Assembly: GCA_965372405.1 (NCBI GenBank) | Contig: CBDVCE010000001.1 | Span: 94,519 to 158,518 of the forward strand | DNA: 64,000 nucleotides | Direction of reading: 5' to 3' | Origin: Sunxiuqinia sp965372405 | GTDB lineage: Bacteria; Bacteroidota; Bacteroidia; Bacteroidales; Prolixibacteraceae | Shown here: in pieces, positions 63,523 through 64,000 of the stretch | How the letters are laid out: each line of letters opens with the position of its first letter | Position numbering within the stretch: the stretch's first letter is position 1 | The notes under the pieces: model-generated | What the model was told of the DNA's origin: nothing | Seen by the model: only the letters and a program-made list of their open reading frames with translations | Databases searched by the model: none | Program-made: the position numbers and the translations under genes

Positions 63523-64000
63523 ATGGTATTGAAGAAAATAATCAGTGGAGGACAAACCGGAGTAGACCGAGCAGCATTAGATGCTTGCCTTGATCTGGGT
63601 TTCCCATGTGGCGGTTGGTGTTCTGCAGAACGTAAAGCCGAAGATGGTGAGATTTCACTACGTTATCCATTAGAAGAAATTTGGAGCTCCAATTATGATG
63701 ATCGCACCAGAAAGAATATACATGAATCTGACGCAACTTTAATCATTTACAAGAACGAATTGACAGGTGGGACTCTTCTTACATTCAACTATGCCAAAGA
63801 AACTGGACATCCCATATTTCTTTTTAAACTGATCCCATTCTTTATTGACGAACCACTAGGACAGCTTTTGCATTTTCTGGATATCAACAAAATAAAAACA
63901 CTTAATGTAGCTGGTCCACGAGCTAGCTCATGGACAGAAGCCTACAAAGTAAGCGTCTCCACAATAAGGTTGTTAAAAAAAGCCCGTCAAATTTTGATTG
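63523..64000 (+). CDS. cpYpsA-related SLOG protein (putative molybdenum carrier type), truncated by window end
   Basis: The frame starts at ATG 63523 and is still open at 64000, giving at least 159 residues. The N-terminus MVLKKIISGGQTGVDRAALD carries the glycine-rich nucleotide-binding loop typical of circularly permuted YpsA-type SLOG proteins. GGWCSAERKAEDG, TGGTLLTFNYAKE and LNVAGPRASS follow. Members are annotated as putative molybdenum carriers, and related SLOG proteins are thought to sense or process nucleotides; the actual role is unknown. It lies 50 bp downstream of kdsB, in the same direction. Confidence 0.8.
   Translation, partial: MVLKKIISGGQTGVDRAALDACLDLGFPCGGWCSAERKAEDGEISLRYPLEEIWSSNYDDRTRKNIHESDATLIIYKNELTGGTLLTFNYAKETGHPIFLFKLIPFFIDEPLGQLLHFLDINKIKTLNVAGPRASSWTEAYKVSVSTIRLLKKARQILI

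Overview
The window reads as a chromosomal segment of a Bacteroidota bacterium, most likely a marine or sediment member of the Marinilabiliales/Prolixibacteraceae type. This placement is an inference. The support is low GC, no Shine-Dalgarno sequences, several TAnnTTTG-type -7 promoter boxes, a type IX secretion sorting domain, Bacteroidota-only families (DUF6452/DUF6048-like pair, LptE-TPR-SecG order, long TPR histidine kinases) and YaiO-type and other outer-membrane barrels.

Layout. 1-18 kb is mostly housekeeping: cyclophilin, an MFS transporter, leuS, an orphan histidine kinase, YitT, an M23 peptidase, purN, acpP-fabF-rnc, an RprX/RprY-like two-component pair, a creatininase-like hydrolase and a Kef-type antiporter. 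18.2-23 kb is an accessory stretch. It holds an SDR gene whose last 43 bp are duplicated 1.4 kb downstream with only synonymous differences, an outer-membrane protein between the two copies, a seven-unit array of 42-bp repeats each carrying a 14-bp hairpin, a LytTR regulator and a secreted HExxH protease. 23-31 kb returns to core genes (lepA, LAB_N protein, sugar epimerase, cation diffusion facilitator, DUF6452/DUF6048-like pair, groEL-groES), with dispersed inverted repeats on both sides of groESL. 31.8-34.7 kb holds a TPR histidine kinase and a long intergenic region built of two 21-bp-period repeat arrays.

The most striking region is 34.7-47 kb. It encodes a glutamate-2,3-aminomutase-like radical SAM enzyme, a saccharopine dehydrogenase, a lysine-ketoglutarate reductase, an ALDH7A1-type aminoadipate-semialdehyde dehydrogenase, a PcaF thiolase, a frameshifted class III aminotransferase, PcaJ and PcaI CoA-transferase subunits, a second KamA-family aminomutase and a divergent IclR regulator. 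Together these would convert lysine via saccharopine to 2-aminoadipate, move the amino group to C3, transaminate to 3-oxoadipate, and cleave it to acetyl-CoA and succinyl-CoA. Neither aminomutase keeps the aspartates that bind the lysine side-chain ammonium in lysine 2,3-aminomutase. The substrate is therefore more likely an acidic amino acid such as 2-aminoadipate. I know of no described pathway with this combination; it is an inference from gene content and residues.

48-52 kb has a secreted FIST-domain protein, a beta-propeller diheme cytochrome and an outer-membrane barrel downstream of iclR. 52-55 kb has secG, a TPR protein, lptE and a sigma-54 activator. 55-62 kb looks like an exopolysaccharide synthesis/export locus: response regulator, YaiO-like barrel, HEAT-repeat membrane protein and processive GT2 synthase in one overlapping operon, facing a T9SS-exported glycosidase. 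The window ends with kdsB and a truncated cpYpsA-type SLOG protein. No tRNA, rRNA, insertion sequence or CRISPR array was seen.
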